Source: an uncultured Eubacteriales bacterium
Lineage (GTDB): Bacteria; Bacillota; Clostridia; Monoglobales; Monoglobaceae
DNA length: 61,571 nucleotides
Assembly: GCA_905198865.1 (NCBI GenBank)
Contig: CAJKEB010000006.1
Span: 1 to 61,571 of the forward strand
Reading direction: 5' to 3'
The notes under the pieces were generated by a model that saw only the letters and a list, made by a program, of their open reading frames with translations, ran no database searches and was not told where the DNA came from. The first letter of the stretch is position 1, and every line of letters begins with the position of its first letter. The position numbers and the translations under genes were made by a program. Below, piece after piece: positions 17,965 through 25,936 of this stretch.

Positions 17965-18243
17965 TCAATTTTTGATAATGTCTGAAATAATCAGTCGGAT
18001 GTGAGAGGCTTGATCATCGCTCAGCATTGATACATCAAGTGTTTTCTTGCTGTCTATTCCGAGAATATAATCAGTTGATACACCGAAAAATTTTGAAATC
18101 TTAATCAGCATATCAATGGACGGCTGTATATTGTCGTTTTCCCAGTTGGAAATACATTGCTTGGTCACGCCTAATTTTTTGCCGAGGTCAACCTGACTTA
18201 TGTTCAAGCCGTTCCTGAGTTCTTTAATTCTTTGATTCAGCAT
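17965..18243 (-). CDS. XRE-family transcriptional regulator
   Basis: A 92-residue protein with a Cro/C1-type helix-turn-helix in residues 3-62 (LNISQVDLGKKLGVTKQCIS, then SWEND-like SNWENDNIQPS and ISKFFGVSTDYILG). The short C-terminal tail has no recognised domain. AGGAGG lies upstream of the ATG. It is divergent from a small zinc-binding protein gene, and a perfect palindrome in the shared gap overlaps that gene's likely promoter, so it probably represses it and perhaps itself. Confidence 0.88.
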   Translation of the reverse strand: MLNQRIKELRNGLNISQVDLGKKLGVTKQCISNWENDNIQPSIDMLIKISKFFGVSTDYILGIDSKKTLDVSMLSDDQASHIRLIISDIIKN

Positions 18244-18301
18244 TTGTTATTCTATTCCTCCTAAATAGTCAAATTTTGCAATACTATAATATAATCAGCA
18301 C

Positions 18302-18330
18302 TTGACACATATAAAATACTATGGTATTTT
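18302..18330 (+). promoter_or_regulatory. Promoter with overlapping operator palindrome
   Basis: -35 TTGACA at 18302-18307, a 17-bp spacer and -10-like TATTTT at 18325-18330. The perfect palindrome AAAATAC-N4-GTATTTT occupies 18313-18330 and covers the -10. This is a likely binding site for the divergent XRE regulator; the link to that regulator is inferred from position. Confidence 0.55.
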
Positions 18331-18376
18331 AATATTTGACAAGAAGCGTGAGAGATATACTTATTTTATACAAAAT

Positions 18377-18428
18377 GAGGAGCAAAGACGAGGAGCAAAA
18401 ACGAGGAGCCAAAACGAGGAGCCAAAAC
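18377..18428 (+). repeat. Four tandem 13-bp Shine-Dalgarno-like repeats
   Basis: Four consecutive 13-bp units of the form GAGGAGC(A/C)AA(A/G)AC end exactly at the ATG of the downstream gene. The last two are identical. Each contains a GAGGAG core able to pair with the 16S rRNA tail; the one nearest the ATG sits at normal spacing. The period is not a multiple of three, so coding use is unlikely. Confidence 0.85.
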
Positions 18429-18605
18429 ATGGAAAGATGCAGTATTTGCCATAAGGAGCTGAAGGATGATAACGTTGTATATTTGTTTGACGGCGCAAAG
18501 AGCCGTTTTTGCAGAGAGTGCAGAGAAAAGCTGGGACGGATTAATAAAAACGGGATTCCGCAGATAAACGAACCGATGAGCTTTTTTAAAAATTACAAGA
18601 TTTGA
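18429..18605 (+). CDS. Small zinc-ribbon-like protein
   Basis: A 58-residue protein with two CxxC knuckles (CSIC at 4-7, CREC at 28-31) separated by about 20 residues, as in treble-clef or zinc-ribbon domains. The ATG at 18429 is chosen although the frame is open 93 bp further up, because the upstream part is made of 13-bp tandem repeats and the protein looks domain-like from this Met. It is divergent from the XRE gene and probably controlled by it. Function is unknown. Confidence 0.65.
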   Translation: MERCSICHKELKDDNVVYLFDGAKSRFCRECREKLGRINKNGIPQINEPMSFFKNYKI

Positions 18606-18654
18606 CAGGGATGTTGCAATAATTCTTGCAGCAGCTTTTTATTATTTGTGTTGT

Positions 18655-18893
18655 AAATTATAGTTTGTAAGTATTATTCGCCCACCCAATTGCGCTCGCC
18701 GCCTCCGCCCCGAGCGCTCTATCGTGTCTCCTTACAGGAGACGCGATTTAGGGGATTTCATCCCCTAATACCCCTGAATACGGGGTTTTAGGGGCAGCGC
18801 CCCTAATAACGGCTTCCCCGGAGGGGAAGATGTTACCCGCCCGGGCTAGGCGGGCGGAACTGGGTCTGGCTTTATTAAGTTAAACTATAATTT
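18655..18893. repeat. MITE-like dispersed element with 12-bp terminal inverted repeats
   Basis: A 239-bp element bounded by AAATTATAGTTT (18655-18666) and its exact complement AAACTATAATTT (18882-18893). The interior is much more GC-rich than the flanks and is a chain of short hairpins (for example CTTCCCC/GGGGAAG, AGGGGC/GCCCCT, CCCGCC/GGCGGG). It has no ORF. The right 72 bases match 1-72. No target duplication is obvious. The rest of the gap to gyrA is AT-rich with nothing recognised. Confidence 0.75.
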
Positions 18894-19121
18894 GATATGA
18901 AGACTCCGCATTTATAGATAATATACTAAATAAAATAGATTTAAAAACAATTTTATATAATTATGAACATCGATAATTTTAAGGCGCAAATTTTAAATTT
19001 TAAAAGGATTTATGCTTCGGCTTGTCGAATTATATAAAAGCGATAAATTTGTTATGCTTAAAATAACTGTGTTTTTTAGCTTATACAGCGATTTTAATAT
19101 TTTTTGAAAGGGAGTTTAAAA

Positions 19122-21641
19122 ATGGCGTCAAAAGACAAGACAAACGAACCACTGTTTGACCCGTCCAAGCTGAACATCATCCCCGTAGACCTTGATAATG
19201 AGATGAAAAAGTCATATATTGACTACTCGATGTCTGTTATCGTGAGTCGTGCTCTGCCTGATGTAAGAGACGGATTAAAACCGGTTCACAGAAGAATATT
19301 ATATGCAATGTATGAGGACGGCATTACGCCGGACAAGCCGTACAGAAAGTGTGCGACGACCGTAGGTAATGTGCTCGGTAGATATCATCCGCACGGTGAT
19401 GCTTCGGTATACGATGCAATGGTGCGTATGGCGCAGGATTTTTCGATGCGTTATCCGACTGTTGACGGTCACGGTAACTTCGGTTCGGTTGACGGCGACC
19501 CTGCCGCTGCGTATAGATACACGGAATCCAGAATGGCAAAGCTGTCGCTTAATATGCTGACGGATATTGATAAGGATACCGTTGACTTTGTGCCGAACTT
19601 TGATGAGAGCCGCAAGGAGCCTGTTGTGCTTCCGTCGCGTTTCCCGCACCTGTTGGTTAACGGCTCGGACGGTATCGCCGTAGGTATGGCGACAAAAATT
19701 CCTCCTCATAATTTAGGCGAGGTTATTGACGGTATTGTTGCGCTTATTGACAATCCTGACATAACTATAGATGAGCTTATGGAGTATATTCCGGGTCCCG
19801 ATTTCCCGACCGGCGCTCAGATTATGGGTACGAGCGGAATACGCGCCGCTTACACGACCGGACGCGGAAAGCTGAAAATCCGCGCAAAGGCCGAAATTCA
19901 GCAGTGGAAGGAAAACAGAGAGCGTATAGTTGTGACAGAAATCCCGTACATGGTGAACAAGGCGAGACTTATTGAAAAGATTGCCGACTTAGTTCATGAA
20001 AAACGCGTTGAGGGCATTTCGGATTTGCGCGACGAATCCGACAGAGACGGACTGAGGATAGTTATTGAGCTTAAGCGTGACACAAACGCGCAGATAGTGC
20101 TTAATCAGCTTTACAAATATACACAGCTTGAGGATACGTTCGGCGTTATAATGCTGGCGTTGGTTGACAGAATTTCGCCGAAAATACTGTCGCTTAAAGA
20201 AATCCTCGAAGAATATGTGAAGTTCCAGAAAGAGGTCATAATCCGCCGTACCAAGTACGATAAGAAGAAGGCCGAGGCAAGAGCTCATATTTTGCAGGGC
20301 TTAAAGATTGCCCTTGATAATATTGACGAAGTCATTGAAATAATCAAAAACAGCTATAATGACGCAAAAGCACGTTTGATTGAGCGGTTCGGCTTTACCG
20401 ATGTTCAGGCTCAGGCAATTCTTGATATGCGTCTTGCCCGTCTTGCCGGAATGGAAAGAGAAAAGATTGAGAACGAGCTTATTGAGGTTACTGCTTTAAT
20501 AGAGCATTTGACAGAGGTTTTGGGCAGCGAAAAAATGGTTCTTGATATTATAAAAGAAGAAATAACCGCAATAAAAGAAAAGTTTGGTGATGAAAGACGC
20601 ACCTCTATAGAGCCGGTTGTAGATGATATAGACATCGAGGACCTTATCGAGGATGAAGAAAGCGTTATCACCATGACGCATTACGGATATATCAAGCGTC
20701 TGCCGGTCGATACGTACAAGAGCCAGCACAGGGGCGGCAAGGGTATTGTCGGAATGCAGACTAAAGAAGAAGACTTTGTGTCAACGATGTTTGTCGCGTC
20801 CACACATGACTATGTAATGTTCTTTACAAACCGGGGCAGAATGTTCCGGATCAAGGCATATCGTATTCCTGAGGCAGGACGTCAGGCAAAGGGTACTGCT
20901 GTGGTTAATCTGCTTGAGCTTGCTCCGGGCGAGAGTATTTCGGCAATGATACCGATACGTGAATATACCGAGGGCAAGTACTTAACGATGTGTACCAGAA
21001 ACGGTATCATTAAAAAGACTGATATTATGGAGTTCCAAAACGCACCCAAAGGCGGAAAGATTGCAATCAAGCTTGATGACGGCGATGAGCTTTTGAGAGT
21101 AATCCTCACAAACGGCGACACTGACTTATTCGTCGGAACTCATGAAGGAAAGATGATCAGGTTCAATGAACGGGATGTTCGTGAGCTTGGCCGTGTGTCG
21201 AGAGGTGTGCGCGCAATCAAGCTTGAGGGGGATGATTATGTTGTCGGCATGAGTATATACCGTGAGGGCGGAAAGATGCTCGTAGTGTCCGAAAAGGGAT
21301 ACGGCAAAAAAACGGAACTCAGCGAGTATAAAGTTCAGTCCAGAGGCGGTAAGGGCTGCGCAACATACAAGATAAGCGAGACAACCGGAAAAATCAGCGG
21401 AATTAAAGTTGTGTCGCCGGACGATGATATTATTCTTATAACATCAGAGGGCGTAATAATACGTATAGATTCCGAGGATATAAGTACCTACAGCCGTGTT
21501 ACCAAGGGCGTTCGCCTTATGCGTCTGGCTGACGGCGTAAATGTTGTTACCGTGGCAAGAGTTGAGAAGGATACGGACAAAGTTAATTCAGACGAAGCTC
21601 AGCCGGGTGATGCTGATGAAAACGGTGAAGCAACAGAATAA
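19122..21641 (+). CDS. gyrA: DNA gyrase subunit A
   Basis: An 839-residue type IIA topoisomerase subunit that breaks and rejoins DNA with GyrB. Seen: the N-terminal winged-helix breakage domain with active-site Tyr133 in YRYTE, the quinolone region GDASVYDAMVRM (Ala94 and Asp98 align with E. coli Ser83 and Asp87), and a C-terminal six-bladed domain with a GyrA box-like HRGGKGI, which favours GyrA over ParC. The ATG at 19122 with GAAAGGGAG upstream is preferred over the TTG at 19104. gyrB is not in the window, although gyrA often lies with it near the origin. Confidence 0.94.
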   Translation: MASKDKTNEPLFDPSKLNIIPVDLDNEMKKSYIDYSMSVIVSRALPDVRDGLKPVHRRILYAMYEDGITPDKPYRKCATTVGNVLGRYHPHGDASVYDAMVRMAQDFSMRYPTVDGHGNFGSVDGDPAAAYRYTESRMAKLSLNMLTDIDKDTVDFVPNFDESRKEPVVLPSRFPHLLVNGSDGIAVGMATKIPPHNLGEVIDGIVALIDNPDITIDELMEYIPGPDFPTGAQIMGTSGIRAAYTTGRGKLKIRAKAEIQQWKENRERIVVTEIPYMVNKARLIEKIADLVHEKRVEGISDLRDESDRDGLRIVIELKRDTNAQIVLNQLYKYTQLEDTFGVIMLALVDRISPKILSLKEILEEYVKFQKEVIIRRTKYDKKKAEARAHILQGLKIALDNIDEVIEIIKNSYNDAKARLIERFGFTDVQAQAILDMRLARLAGMEREKIENELIEVTALIEHLTEVLGSEKMVLDIIKEEITAIKEKFGDERRTSIEPVVDDIDIEDLIEDEESVITMTHYGYIKRLPVDTYKSQHRGGKGIVGMQTKEEDFVSTMFVASTHDYVMFFTNRGRMFRIKAYRIPEAGRQAKGTAVVNLLELAPGESISAMIPIREYTEGKYLTMCTRNGIIKKTDIMEFQNAPKGGKIAIKLDDGDELLRVILTNGDTDLFVGTHEGKMIRFNERDVRELGRVSRGVRAIKLEGDDYVVGMSIYREGGKMLVVSEKGYGKKTELSEYKVQSRGGKGCATYKISETTGKISGIKVVSPDDDIILITSEGVIIRIDSEDISTYSRVTKGVRLMRLADGVNVVTVARVEKDTDKVNSDEAQPGDADENGEATE

Positions 21642-21665
21642 TTTGCAAATCTGTGAGGTGATGAT

Positions 21666-22349
21666 ATGAATAAAAAACTAATGGCAATAGGAGCGGTTGT
21701 TCTGTCGTGCAGCTTATTGTTTGCCTGCGGAAAGGCCGATGATAAGCAGAAGAAATCCGAAAGTACATCTGCGGCAGAAACACAAAAATCGGGTGATGAG
21801 CCAAAAGGCGATACAAAAACGTCGTCATTCAATCCGGGCGGCAAAAAGTCGGGCTCATCAGAGACAGAAAAGCCCGGTCAGGATTCGGCTGCGGCAAACG
21901 GAAACACAAGTCAAAACGGAGCGGCGGGCGGTTCATCGAATTCAAAGCTGCCAACCTCAGCGGTTCAGGCAGAGCTTGACGATGCAGCTTCATTTGCCGC
22001 ATCAGGTATGCTTGATGATGCACGTGAAATGATAGGCTATATAGACCGTGAAAGCCTGAGCGATGAGCAAAAGGCTCAATACGATAGAATTGTTTCGCTG
22101 CTTGATAGTGGCGGCGCCAAAAAACAGGGTTCATTTACCCCGCAGGACGCTCTGGATATTATAGAAAAGGTGTACGGCGTTTCGTTTGAAGGCGATACGA
22201 GCGGTATACAGAGTCAGACTGACGGCAGTGGACGTGAGTATTACCGTTTGCAGATTGAAATACCGTCCGAGAACGTAAGAAAGACAGTAGATGTTTATAG
22301 TAACGGCGATATAACAGAAATTTCGAGCGAGCCGTTAGCGTTTGGATAA
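21666..22349 (+). CDS. Lipoprotein of unknown function
   Basis: A 227-residue protein with a lipoprotein signal peptide (lipobox LLFAC, Cys21), then a Ser/Lys/Gly-rich linker to about residue 95. Two small helical or PepSY-like segments follow: AELDDAASFAASGMLDDAREMI and a C-terminal ALDIIEKVYGVSF region with beta strands. It is exposed on the outer face of the membrane. It follows gyrA by 24 bp and is probably cotranscribed. I do not recognise the family. Confidence 0.75.
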   Translation: MNKKLMAIGAVVLSCSLLFACGKADDKQKKSESTSAAETQKSGDEPKGDTKTSSFNPGGKKSGSSETEKPGQDSAAANGNTSQNGAAGGSSNSKLPTSAVQAELDDAASFAASGMLDDAREMIGYIDRESLSDEQKAQYDRIVSLLDSGGAKKQGSFTPQDALDIIEKVYGVSFEGDTSGIQSQTDGSGREYYRLQIEIPSENVRKTVDVYSNGDITEISSEPLAFG

Positions 22350-22424
22350 GCCCGCGGATTTTATGCTTGTTTTTGGCTGTAAACTTGTACAAAAAAATTG
22401 TTATAATTTTTACAATTACAGCAG

Positions 22425-22453
22425 TTGAAAAATTTTATAGATAGTAGTATAAT
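22425..22453 (+). promoter_or_regulatory. Promoter for the phosphoglucomutase gene
   Basis: TTGAAA at 22425-22430, a 17-bp spacer and a perfect TATAAT at 22448-22453, followed by GGAGG at 22481-22485 and the ATG at 22494. Confidence 0.65.
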
Positions 22454-22493
22454 TGTTTATATAGTAAAACTTTACAAGTTGGAGGGCTTTGAA

Positions 22494-24215
22494 ATGAATT
22501 ATTTAGATGAATATGCAAGATGGTTGAAGGAAGCCGATCCGGAAACCGTAAAAGAACTTGAGGCAATAAAAGACAACGAAGAAGAGATAAAAGACCGTTT
22601 CTATCGTCCGCTTGAGTTTGGTACGGCAGGTCTCAGAGGTGTTCTTGGCGCAGGAACAAACAGAATGAACGAGTATGTTGTCGGTCAGGCAACTCAGGGT
22701 CTTGCAAATCAGCTTATTAAAACCAACGGTGCGGATGCGGATTTGAGCGTTGTTATTGCTTATGACAGCCGTCACAAGTCAGATGTATTCTCAAAGCTGG
22801 CAGCTCAAATTCTTGCTGCAAACGGAATTAAGACATATTTGTTTAACGAGCTCAAGCCGGTTCCGGAGCTTTCGTTCTCAATCGGATATTTAAAGACTAC
22901 GGCAGGTATTGCGGTTACCGCAAGCCATAACCCGGCTAAGTACAACGGATATAAGGCATACGGCGCTGACGGTGCCCAGCTCAATCCGGAGCTTGCCTCA
23001 ATCGTTCTTGAAGAAATCGAAAAGACCGATATATTCACAGGCGTTAAGAAGATGGACTTTGACGAGGCTATTGAAAAGGGTCTTATCGTTATGATCGGCG
23101 ATGAGGTTGAGGAAGCATACCTTGACGAAGTTCAGAAGCAGTGCGTAAATCCGGAGCTTGCAAAGGAGAAGGGCAATACGCTTAAGTTTGTTTATACACC
23201 GTTCCACGGCGCAGGTAACAAGCCGGTCAGAAAAATTTTGAAGCGTATCGGCTTTGATAACGTTGTTGTTGTTAAGGAGCAGGAATTGCCCGATGGAGAC
23301 TTCCCGACAGTTGCGTCTCCGAACCCGGAGAACAAAGAGGGATTTACTTTGGCAATCGGCTATGCAAAGGAATGCGGCGCAGATCTGATTGTCGGCACAG
23401 ATCCTGACAGCGACCGTGTAGGTATACTTGTTAAGAATGACAAGGGTGAATACGTTACATTTACCGGCAATCAGGTAGGTGCGCTTCTCACTGAATACAT
23501 TTTGGCAAGCCTCAAGGAAAAGAACGCTGTTCCGAAGGATGGATACGTTGTTAAGACAATCGTTACCACAAATATTATTCAGGCGATTGCCGACGCTTAC
23601 GGTATTGAGATGAAGGAAGTCCTGACAGGATTTAAGTTCATCGGTGAAAAGATTAAAGAGTCTGAACAAACCGGAGTTGGTACATATCTGTTCGGCTTTG
23701 AAGAGAGCTACGGCTACCTTAAGGGAACATATGCACGCGATAAGGATGCAGTTGTTGCAACAATGCTTATTGCTGAGATGGCGCTGTACTATCAGGAAAA
23801 CGGCACATCTATCTTTGAGCAGATGGATAATATCTATAAGAAGTACGGCTACTACAAAGAGCAGGTTGAGTCTGTTACACTTGAAGGCATAGAAGGTCTT
23901 GAAAAGATCAAGACAATCATGGACGGTCTCAGAGCAAATCCGCCGGCTGAAATCGCAGGCAAGAAGGTTATTGCTGTACGTGACTACCAGACAAGCGAGA
24001 GAGTTGATAAGATTACCGGTGAGAAATCCGAAATCTTATTGCCGAAGTCGAACGTTATTTATCTTGAACTTGAGGATCAGAATAACTTTATTATCCGTCC
24101 GTCGGGAACAGAGCCGAAAATCAAGCTCTATTGCCTGATGAAGGGCAATACTCCGGAAGAAGCCGACGAGCTTCTTGAGAAGGTTAAGGTTGATATTAAT
24201 AATATCGTTAAATAA
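22494..24215 (+). CDS. Phosphoglucomutase/phosphomannomutase
   Basis: A 573-residue alpha-D-phosphohexomutase interconverting hexose 1- and 6-phosphates. Seen: FGTAGLRG near residue 43, the phosphoserine loop TASHNPAKYNGYK with Ser144, the metal-binding GTDPDSDRVG near residue 305, the sugar-binding GFEESYGY, and the phosphate-binding RPSGTEPKIK near the C-terminus. The length matches the long PgcA-type. An upstream in-frame TTG is rejected in favour of the ATG with GGAGG. It supplies glucose 1-phosphate for wall and storage polymers. A strong terminator follows. Confidence 0.93.
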   Translation: MNYLDEYARWLKEADPETVKELEAIKDNEEEIKDRFYRPLEFGTAGLRGVLGAGTNRMNEYVVGQATQGLANQLIKTNGADADLSVVIAYDSRHKSDVFSKLAAQILAANGIKTYLFNELKPVPELSFSIGYLKTTAGIAVTASHNPAKYNGYKAYGADGAQLNPELASIVLEEIEKTDIFTGVKKMDFDEAIEKGLIVMIGDEVEEAYLDEVQKQCVNPELAKEKGNTLKFVYTPFHGAGNKPVRKILKRIGFDNVVVVKEQELPDGDFPTVASPNPENKEGFTLAIGYAKECGADLIVGTDPDSDRVGILVKNDKGEYVTFTGNQVGALLTEYILASLKEKNAVPKDGYVVKTIVTTNIIQAIADAYGIEMKEVLTGFKFIGEKIKESEQTGVGTYLFGFEESYGYLKGTYARDKDAVVATMLIAEMALYYQENGTSIFEQMDNIYKKYGYYKEQVESVTLEGIEGLEKIKTIMDGLRANPPAEIAGKKVIAVRDYQTSERVDKITGEKSEILLPKSNVIYLELEDQNNFIIRPSGTEPKIKLYCLMKGNTPEEADELLEKVKVDINNIVK

Positions 24216-24230
24216 TTATGCGAAACTCAT

Positions 24231-24266
24231 GGCTGCTGCGTTATTAATCGCAGCAGCCATTGTTTT
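24231..24266 (+). terminator. Intrinsic terminator after phosphoglucomutase
   Basis: GGCTGCTGCG (24231-24240) pairs perfectly with CGCAGCAGCC (24249-24258), followed by a T-rich run. Confidence 0.85.
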
Positions 24267-24269
24267 ATA

Positions 24270-24406
24270 AAATTATAGTTTATTAGCCCCCTCAGTCGCC
24301 TGCGGCGACAGCTCCCCCGGAGTGGGAGCCTCCCCAAAAGCCTCTCCCTCCGGGAGAGGTGTCAGCGGAGCTGACGGAGAGGGCTTCGCGCGTCAAACTA
24401 TAATTT
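24270..24406. repeat. Second MITE-like element with the same termini, different core
   Basis: A 137-bp element with the same perfect 12-bp terminal repeats as at 18655-18893 (AAATTATAGTTT at 24270-24281; AAACTATAATTT at 24395-24406). The core is unrelated to the other copy and contains its own hairpins (CGCCTGCGGCG, CTCTCCCTCCGGGAGAG, TCAGCGGAGCTGA). It lies between the convergent phosphoglucomutase and mgtE genes. No ORF. Confidence 0.75.
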
Positions 24407-24430
24407 ATCAAGTCAGTTTATATATAGAAT

Positions 24431-24459
24431 AATATAGAGGAGCAAAGCTCCCCTATATT
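24431..24459 (-). terminator. Hairpin overlapping the mgtE stop
   Basis: A 13-bp inverted repeat with one mismatch (24431-24443 / 24447-24459) overlaps the mgtE stop codon on the minus strand. A U-poor tail makes it a weaker terminator call. Confidence 0.5.
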
Positions 24460-25834
24460 ATATTCCCCACGTCATTACCCAAAGCGCTACATTAAAGAAA
24501 ATCATAACAGAGCAAGTATCAACGATTGTTGTTATAAGCGGCGACGCCATAAGCGCCGGGTCAAGCTTACACATCTTTGCAAGAATTGGCAGAACTCCGC
24601 CGAGCATTTTTGCTATAACAGCTGTGCCGATCAGACTGAGTCCGGCGACAATCGACAGAAACAGAGGATTCTGAACCGGATACATAATAAATATACGTAT
24701 TCCGTTTACAACGGCAAGAATTACGCCCACAATCAGGGCGATACAAAACTCTTTAATCATTACTTTGAACATATTCCGCGGCTCTATTTCGCCCACAGCC
24801 AGGCATCTTATTATCATTGTTGAGCTTTGAGAACCGCAGTTTCCGCCCGTACCCGTAATCATGGGAATAAACGATACAAGAATAGGTATTGCGGTAAATG
24901 CGTCTTCATATCTTTGGATTATTGTACCTGTAATTGTGGCGGAAAGCATGAGGAAAAGAAGCCACATAATTCTGTTTTTCGCATGCTTCCACACCGGTGT
25001 TTTAAAGTAACTGTCGTCAGAGGGGAGTATGGCGCCCATCTTCTGGATATCCTCAGTGGTTTCCTCCTGAATAACGTCGATAGCGTCGTCAAAGGTTACA
25101 ATACCGACAAGACGGTATTCCTTGTCCACAACAGGAAGCGAAATAAAATCGTACTTGTCAAACATCTTAGCAACGTTTTCCCTGTCGTCAAGCGTTTCGA
25201 CGCTTATTATATTCTGCTCCATTATTGTGTTAATCGGCGTGTTATACGGAGACAGAAGCAGGTCTCTGACGGAAACAAGTCCCAGCAGCTTTCGGTTCTC
25301 GTTTATGACATAACATATATATATAGTCTCTTTGTCAACACCGGTACGGCGAATTTTATCGAAGGATTCCGAAACGGTCATGTCAGGCCTCAGCGTAACA
25401 TACTCGGTTGTCATTATACTGCCGGCGCTGTCTTTGGGGTATCTTAAAATCTCGTTTATGCTGTTGCGTGTTTCCGGGTCTGTATGCTTGAGTATTCTTT
25501 TTACCACATTCGCCGGCATTTCTTCGATAATATCAACAGCATCGTCTACGAATAATTCATCTACGACGTCTTTAAGCTCACGTTCACTGAACGCGTTGAT
25601 TAACAGCTCCTGTTCATCGCTGTCCATTTCAACAAAGGTTTCGGCGGCAAGCTCCTTCGGAAGGATTCTGAATAAAATCGGAAGCGTTTGCGGATCAACT
25701 TCGCCAAGGAATAATGCGATATCTGCCGGCGCATTTGATGTGAGAACCTCTCGTATTTTGCCGAATCGTTTTTCACTGACAAGCTGCTCGATTGATTCCC
25801 GAAGCTCCTGAGTTGTCATCTGATTATCTTCCAT
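24458..25834 (-). CDS. mgtE: Magnesium transporter MgtE
   Basis: A 458-residue magnesium channel/transporter. Seen: an N-terminal MgtE_N superhelical domain (residues 1-130, with ADIALFLGEVDPQTLPILFRI), two CBS domains (about 135-255; YPKDSAGSIMTTEYV, TFDDAIDVIQEE) that sense magnesium, and five membrane helices with the pore signature around PMITGTGGNCGSQSSTMIIR. No M-box leader is visible; control by the CBS domains at protein level is expected. It lies 102 bp downstream of ppk but has its own promoter candidate. Confidence 0.95.
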   Translation of the reverse strand: MEDNQMTTQELRESIEQLVSEKRFGKIREVLTSNAPADIALFLGEVDPQTLPILFRILPKELAAETFVEMDSDEQELLINAFSERELKDVVDELFVDDAVDIIEEMPANVVKRILKHTDPETRNSINEILRYPKDSAGSIMTTEYVTLRPDMTVSESFDKIRRTGVDKETIYICYVINENRKLLGLVSVRDLLLSPYNTPINTIMEQNIISVETLDDRENVAKMFDKYDFISLPVVDKEYRLVGIVTFDDAIDVIQEETTEDIQKMGAILPSDDSYFKTPVWKHAKNRIMWLLFLMLSATITGTIIQRYEDAFTAIPILVSFIPMITGTGGNCGSQSSTMIIRCLAVGEIEPRNMFKVMIKEFCIALIVGVILAVVNGIRIFIMYPVQNPLFLSIVAGLSLIGTAVIAKMLGGVLPILAKMCKLDPALMASPLITTIVDTCSVMIFFNVALWVMTWGI

Positions 25835-25907
25835 ATTTCATCACTCCTTTGCCGCAATACACTTTGCTTTATTAATTTCTGTAAGTAAATACAAACAACT
25901 ATAATAT

Positions 25908-25936
25908 ATTATACCACAAATATGAATTTGCTGCAA
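25908..25936 (-). promoter_or_regulatory. Promoter for mgtE
   Basis: On the minus strand, TTGCAG (25931-25936), a 17-bp spacer and TATAAT (25908-25913). The -35 lies next to the ppk stop codon. Confidence 0.6.

Noticed and set aside
18336..18428. 31-residue N-terminal extension of the zinc-ribbon-like protein
   Set aside because: The extension is mostly translation of a 13-bp tandem repeat, and the promoter's -10 lies immediately before it; the ATG after the repeats fits better.
18700..18880. CRISPR array or tRNA-like structure
   Set aside because: The hairpins differ from each other with no constant repeat/spacer period, and no cas genes are present.
25835..25936. M-box magnesium riboswitch before mgtE
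   Set aside because: The 102-bp gap is too short for a complete M-box and shows only a promoter and AT-rich sequence.
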